This document shows positions 27,484 to 32,103 of a DNA stretch of 32,103 nt, one piece after another; position 1 is the first letter of the stretch, and every line of letters begins with the position of its first letter. A program made the position numbers and the translations under genes. This DNA comes from Acidobacteriota bacterium (GTDB taxonomy: Bacteria; Acidobacteriota; Terriglobia; Terriglobales; Acidobacteriaceae). Location: NCBI GenBank assembly GCA_021827845.1, contig JAKAUB010000064.1, positions 1 through 32,103 of the forward strand. Reading direction: 5' to 3'. The notes below the pieces were generated by a model. That model saw only the letters and a program-made list of their open reading frames with translations, did not search any database and was not told the origin of the DNA.

Positions 27484-28548
27484 TTATTTGCGGCGCGGAG
27501 GGCCCGTGGTCGCCTTTCGCAATGCGCGCGTCGACTCCCGGACCACCAACTGAGGTTGTACAGCGATGTCGTCCGACGGTAGCTCTGTGCCGCGAATGCA
27601 GTCCAAAAGAGTCTTTGCCGCTAACTGGCCCATTTCAATCAGTGGCTGGCGGATCGTTGTGAGACTGGGGCTCATAAATGCTGCTGCACGGATGTCGTCA
27701 AACCCGATGACGGAAATATCTTCCGGTACCGAAAGACCGGAGTCATGGAGTGCACGAATGGCGCCCGTCGCTGCAATATCATTGAACGATACCAGGGCCG
27801 TGAAGCGGCGATGTTGCGAGAGAAGCTGCTGAATCACGGGATACCCCAGTTCCGGGGAGGTGAGGTCCCGATCGAGCTGAATCGTCAGTTGAGGATCAAT
27901 GGTCAACCCAAAATCTCGTGCGACTTCCACCAGACTCGTCCATCGGATCATAGAGTCGGCGCTGAAGGGTTGACCCCGCATGAAAGCGATCTTGCGGTGT
28001 CCCAGCTCATAGAGGTGCTGCAGGGTGAGCTGTGCAGCCATTCGGTGATCGAGGACGATGTTGGTCACACCCTCGATGCGCTCGTGACCGGCAACAGCAA
28101 TCGTCGGAACGGAATGACGATGGGTGATCGCCGTGTCAAGGCCGATCAGCCCTTCCACACCTCGAGCCACCAGCATGCGCTGATACTCCTCGATGAGGTC
28201 CTGGCGATGCAGGTGATGGGCAATGAAATAAAAGTAGTTGTGCTTGATTAGTTCATTGCCAATGCCAGTGAGGATTTCCGTGTGGTAGCCCTCTCCCAGC
28301 ACCGGGACAAGTATCCCGATCGACATGGTCTTCCGGATTCGCAAGGAGCGGGCGAGCAGACTCGGCTGATAATTGAGCTCCTTCGCTGCCAATCGAATTC
28401 TCTCGCGAGTCTTCTCGGGAATGGACCGGCCCGGGACTTCATTTAAGACAACCGAAACCGTGCCTGGATCGAGACCAAGGTGTGCCGCGAGGGTTTTCAG
28501 ACTTACCTTCTGGGAATTACCGGGCCGAGATTCAGGAATTTGCTTCAT
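27484..28548 (-). CDS. LacI-family transcriptional regulator
   Basis: VSLKTLAAHLGLDPGTVSVVLNEVPGRSIPEKTRERIRLAAKELNYQPSLLARSLR plus periplasmic-binding-like domain (GFDDIRAAAFMSPSLTTIRQP). Confidence 0.95.
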   Translation of the reverse strand: MKQIPESRPGNSQKVSLKTLAAHLGLDPGTVSVVLNEVPGRSIPEKTRERIRLAAKELNYQPSLLARSLRIRKTMSIGILVPVLGEGYHTEILTGIGNELIKHNYFYFIAHHLHRQDLIEEYQRMLVARGVEGLIGLDTAITHRHSVPTIAVAGHERIEGVTNIVLDHRMAAQLTLQHLYELGHRKIAFMRGQPFSADSMIRWTSLVEVARDFGLTIDPQLTIQLDRDLTSPELGYPVIQQLLSQHRRFTALVSFNDIAATGAIRALHDSGLSVPEDISVIGFDDIRAAAFMSPSLTTIRQPLIEMGQLAAKTLLDCIRGTELPSDDIAVQPQLVVRESTRALRKATTGPPRRK

Positions 28549-28589
28549 GACTTAGAACTTTTGGCTACCTTGGATTCTATGCCATAAAT

Positions 28590-30377
28590 TCAGTTGTGAG
28601 TGCGGGTTACTACTGGGTGGATGGAAGCACAAGGTACGACGCCCTTACCTTCGAGTACGCAGTAAAAATGGTTGGCCGGAAGGTGACCGAGCGTCTCGAT
28701 GCTTCCGTCGGGCCATAGCACCTTCGCCGAGTCAACCTGGACATTCGTTCCCAGCCCAAAGTGTAACCGGAGATCGTTCTGCGACAGATAACTTCCGCCG
28801 CTGCGAACCTCATCTTCCTGCACCAGCGAGCCTGCGGTCACTTGAACCCGCGCATTGAGCGCCAGTCGGTTGCCTTTCGGGCAAGCCAGTTCAAAACTGA
28901 TCCAGTGATTCGGCGCTCCGCCCTCCGATCGTAGAAGCATGGGCAAGCCCTCAAGGTTTTCGATGACCACATCCACGTGGCCATCATTGAACAGATCGCC
29001 AGTGGCAAGGCCGCGACTCACCTGAGGAATGGCCAGGGCCGGGCCGGCCTCGCTGGAGATGTTCCTGAAGGTACCGTTCCGCTGATTGAGCAAAAGAAGT
29101 TTGGGTTCGCGATAGTGAGTGCCGATATCGGCGCTATCTACCTGCGGATACACGTGCCCGTTCACGTACATGAAATCGGGCCAGCCGTCATTGTTGAAAT
29201 CAAAGAATGCGTCGCCCCAGCCTACGTAAGGCACCGATCCCCGTGCAAGGCCAGCTGCCCAGGAGACGTCAGTGAAGTTGAAGTTTCCGTCATTACGGAA
29301 GAGCGCCGCGTATTCTTCGCTGAAATGAGTGATGGCGATGGAAAACAGGCCTTTGTGAAGATAGTCGCCGAGCGCGACACCCATGTTGGCTTGCTCGTTG
29401 CCATCCTGATTGACGGCGATACCGGCTTGAAATGCAATGTCCGTAAAAGTGCCATTACCGTTGTTGCGATAGAGGAAGTTGGGCTCTCCGTCATTGGCTA
29501 CGAAAAGATCGAGACGCCCGTCGTTACTAAGGTCTGACCATACGGCGGTCAAGCCGAACATGCCATGCGGATCGTCGACCCCCGCTTGTTTCGCAACGTT
29601 GGAGAAGGTTCCGTTACCATTGTTATGGAAAAGATTGTCTCCCGAGCCTTTCAGCCCGCGAGGTCCACATTGCACAGCGATTCCGTGATATCGGCAGGTG
29701 ACTGCTGAGCCGAATTGCGGGAGATCTTTAAGGTCGAGATCGACATAATGGGAAACAAATAGATCGGACCAGCCATCCTTGTCATAGTCCCCGAAGGCTG
29801 CGCCGGTCGCCCACTTCGTATCGCCGCCCAGGCCCGCTGCCTGTGTGACATCCGTGAAGGTGCCGTCACCGTTGTTCCGGTAAAGGACAACGCCTCCAAA
29901 GCAGGTGACGAGCATATCAGGCCAGCCATCATTGTTATAATCCCCGACGGCGACCCCCATCGCCCAGCAGGGGAAGCCGACACCGGCCTTATCGGTGACG
30001 TCTGTAAACGTGCCGTCATGGTTGTTGTGGTAGAGCGCACCTTTCGCGCGCTGGCCTGCAAGCTGCATGGAGACGCTGGGAGCGTTTGTGAAATAGATAT
30101 CCGGCCAGCCGTCCCGGTCATAGTCGATTAAGGCAACGCCGCCGCTCATCGATTCCACAATATATTTCTTCTCAGGTGCGGATAGATGCGTGAAGTGGAT
30201 GCCAGCGGCACGGGTGACATCCACGAAGTGAGGAAGTTCAGCACTTGGGGCGGGCGGCTTGCTGGTCTGCGCAAAGGATGTGGACGCAACACCAATTGCC
30301 AAAAGCATCAGCAATGCATGGCGCGCCAGAATCCGCCGCATGAGGCCGTGCGCCCACCACAGCCTACTTCTGGTCAT
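28590..30377 (-). CDS. Secreted CRTAC1-family protein (FG-GAP/VCBS repeats + ASPIC/UnbV C-terminal domain)
   Basis: Repeated DYDRDGWPDIYFTN / DYNNDGWPDMLVT / DYDKDGWSDLFVS / LSNDGRLDLFVAND / DFNNDGWPDFMYVNG; C-terminal VRSGGSYLSQNDLRLHFGLG. The start may instead be 30341 (MRRILARHALLML signal peptide). Confidence 0.92.
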   Translation of the reverse strand: MTRSRLWWAHGLMRRILARHALLMLLAIGVASTSFAQTSKPPAPSAELPHFVDVTRAAGIHFTHLSAPEKKYIVESMSGGVALIDYDRDGWPDIYFTNAPSVSMQLAGQRAKGALYHNNHDGTFTDVTDKAGVGFPCWAMGVAVGDYNNDGWPDMLVTCFGGVVLYRNNGDGTFTDVTQAAGLGGDTKWATGAAFGDYDKDGWSDLFVSHYVDLDLKDLPQFGSAVTCRYHGIAVQCGPRGLKGSGDNLFHNNGNGTFSNVAKQAGVDDPHGMFGLTAVWSDLSNDGRLDLFVANDGEPNFLYRNNGNGTFTDIAFQAGIAVNQDGNEQANMGVALGDYLHKGLFSIAITHFSEEYAALFRNDGNFNFTDVSWAAGLARGSVPYVGWGDAFFDFNNDGWPDFMYVNGHVYPQVDSADIGTHYREPKLLLLNQRNGTFRNISSEAGPALAIPQVSRGLATGDLFNDGHVDVVIENLEGLPMLLRSEGGAPNHWISFELACPKGNRLALNARVQVTAGSLVQEDEVRSGGSYLSQNDLRLHFGLGTNVQVDSAKVLWPDGSIETLGHLPANHFYCVLEGKGVVPCASIHPVVTRTHN

Positions 30378-31572
30378 TGCTCATGCCGCCGGTTGCTCTG
30401 TCTGTCGGCAGGCTTCTATTGGCGAGCCGCATCTGGTCAAAGAGCTTTTCGAGCTTCTCCTTCATGGCCTTATATTTCTGGTACTGCGCCAGTTCCGCTT
30501 TCGCTTCGTCGACTTTCCCCTCTTGGCGGTAGACCGTGCTCAGACGATAGTGGGCGATGTAGTTTGTGGGATCAGTGGCTATGGCGCGCTTCAACAATTC
30601 TTCTGCCTGCGCGCGTTGATTGGCCGCTGCCAGAAGTTTGGCCTGAGCGACCATGGCATCATCATCGTTCGGATCGAGTTTGAGAGCTTTCTGATAATCC
30701 GCCGCCGCCTCCGTCATGTTACCTTGCTGAGCCAGAATGTCTCCCATACGCACAAGAGCCTTTTCGTTGTTGGGGTCTTCCGCAAGGGCTAGCTTGTACT
30801 GCGCCTCGGCCTGTGCCTGCAACGAAGGATCGTTTGAGTTGTCCAACAGCTCACCAAGTTCAAAGTGCAGACCCGGAAGCTGAGGATCAATGGCAAGCGC
30901 CTTGCGGTAATTGGCGATAGCGGCTGGGGTGTCATCATGGCGGTAAAGCTCATGCGCCATCGCCTGATGCATTTGCGCACTGTCAGGCGCTGCCAGGGCC
31001 ATTGTCAGGATGGCTTGGTCGGCAATATCTGAGCCAAGCCGGTATTCCGTGTATAGCAGACTGACATTGGTGGGATCATCCTTAAGCAGGGCTCCGGTGA
31101 CGGCCAGAGCCTCCTGAGGATTTCCGAGTCGGGAATATTCAGCGATGAGAGCGCCGCCTACCTCCTGCTTGACTCTGGGATCAGTCAGCGTCGGAAATGC
31201 CATGCGCATATCGGACATCGCGGCTGGTACGTCGCCAACTCTCAGTTCGGCAAGACCCAGCAATGCCTGAATTTTTGATAGCCCGGGTTGCAACTGGATT
31301 GCGGCACGCAGCTGTGGAATTGCTTGCTGATACTGTCCTTTAAAAAAGAGCAAGACCCCCAGATTCCCTCGGACGTCAGCATTTCGGGGTTCGAGATTGG
31401 CGAGAGTTTTGAATTCCGGCAGTGCTAAGTCCGGCCGCTTTTGCTGCAGATATTGCTGGGCGAGTTGGGTGTGCCGCTCTATCTCCGTGGCTTTTGGCGG
31501 AGTTGCCTGTGTGGCGCCGAAGATAGGGCCGGAACCGAGGAGGAGAACAGCGAGGAGGTTGCGGAGCTGCAT
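30364..31572 (-). CDS. Secreted TPR-repeat protein
   Basis: Signal peptide MQLRNLLAVLLLGSGPIFG; many TPRs (e.g. AIANYRKALAIDPQLPGLHFELGELL, AAADYQKALKLDPNDDDAMVAQAKLL). Overlaps the CRTAC1 start by 14 nt. Confidence 0.88.
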   Translation of the reverse strand: MQLRNLLAVLLLGSGPIFGATQATPPKATEIERHTQLAQQYLQQKRPDLALPEFKTLANLEPRNADVRGNLGVLLFFKGQYQQAIPQLRAAIQLQPGLSKIQALLGLAELRVGDVPAAMSDMRMAFPTLTDPRVKQEVGGALIAEYSRLGNPQEALAVTGALLKDDPTNVSLLYTEYRLGSDIADQAILTMALAAPDSAQMHQAMAHELYRHDDTPAAIANYRKALAIDPQLPGLHFELGELLDNSNDPSLQAQAEAQYKLALAEDPNNEKALVRMGDILAQQGNMTEAAADYQKALKLDPNDDDAMVAQAKLLAAANQRAQAEELLKRAIATDPTNYIAHYRLSTVYRQEGKVDEAKAELAQYQKYKAMKEKLEKLFDQMRLANRSLPTDRATGGMSNDQK

Positions 31573-31616
31573 GGTGTATCCATCATACAAATAGGATTCT
31601 TAAGCGGCTGCAGCAG

Positions 31617-31653
31617 AAAAAAAGAGTGGGGCGGCGGATAAGGCCACCCCACT
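31617..31653 (-). terminator. Rho-independent terminator after the TonB-dependent receptor gene
   Basis: Minus strand AGTGGGG...CCCCACT stem followed by CTTTTTTT (plus-strand A-run at 31617-31623). Confidence 0.75.
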
Positions 31654-31673
31654 TGAAGGTAGGTGTGCAAGCG

Positions 31674-32103
31674 TTAGAAGGAGATCTGCCCGTACAGTTG
31701 CATCGTTCTTCCCCCGACGGTGACCGTTGTGATCTGGCCTGCCTGAGCGGATCCGATGGAACTGTTAGGTGTTCCGAAGCTGGGATGGTTCAGAACATTG
31801 ATAGCGTCCCCGCGAATCTGCATAACGACCGACCGCCAGATGGAGAAGTTCTTCCCCAGCGATGCGTTCAGTTCCGTTAAGCCCGGGCCATACACGCTAT
31901 TTCTATGCGTGTTTCCGAAAGTTCCCGGTGCAGGCTGCGCGTACGCGTTGATGTTGAACCATTCCTGATTCGTGTGTGGGTTAGCGTTGGTGTCGCCAAC
32001 AACGTTGGGGAACTGGTTATAGCTGCCAGCGCCTGCGTCACCACCCTGGCTATAGGAGTTGTCATTATTCATGGTTGGCGTAAAGGGATTTCCCGATTGA
32101 GCG
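31674..32103 (-). CDS. TonB-dependent receptor-like outer membrane protein (Acidobacterial Oar/CarboxypepD_reg-like type), C-terminal part; open at right edge
   Basis: C-terminal beta-barrel signature AQSGNPFTPTMNNDNSY...GPGLTELNASLGKNFSIWRSVVMQIRGDAINVLNHPSFGTPNSSIGSAQAGQITTVTVGGRTMQLYGQISF; frame stays open past the M at 32072 to the window edge. Confidence 0.82.
   Translation of the reverse strand, partial: AQSGNPFTPTMNNDNSYSQGGDAGAGSYNQFPNVVGDTNANPHTNQEWFNINAYAQPAPGTFGNTHRNSVYGPGLTELNASLGKNFSIWRSVVMQIRGDAINVLNHPSFGTPNSSIGSAQAGQITTVTVGGRTMQLYGQISF

Overview
The window is GC-rich and compact, with gene content and protein style suggesting Acidobacteriota (Terriglobales-like; inference, no rRNA present). 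I support 20 protein-coding genes. Left/middle: a truncated lipoprotein with a chitobiase-C-terminal-like repeat that the ORF track misses, an HSL-type esterase, two secreted unknowns, a phosphofructokinase with PPi-type active-site residues, an orphan excisionase-like HTH protein, a B12-dependent ribonucleotide reductase with a long leader, an SLT-like lipoprotein, a FUSC-like membrane protein, an APC permease, the accB-accC-thiE unit, an M24 Xaa-Pro peptidase coupled to a GH5-like glycosidase, ribA, an orphan LytS-type histidine kinase, bshA and a YdjC/ChbG deacetylase. Right (about 21.8-32.1 kb, all minus strand): a gene cluster that reads as a SusD-less polysaccharide (beta-glucan) utilisation locus: TonB-dependent receptor, TPR protein, CRTAC1/ASPIC-UnbV protein, LacI regulator, MFS sugar transporter, GH30 and a GH55-like beta-helix protein fused to an SMP-30/NHL-type propeller. 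A LacI-type operator candidate and a strong promoter lie in front of the GH30 gene. A dispersed intergenic palindromic repeat occurs three times. I found no CRISPR array, tRNA, rRNA or convincing mobile element.
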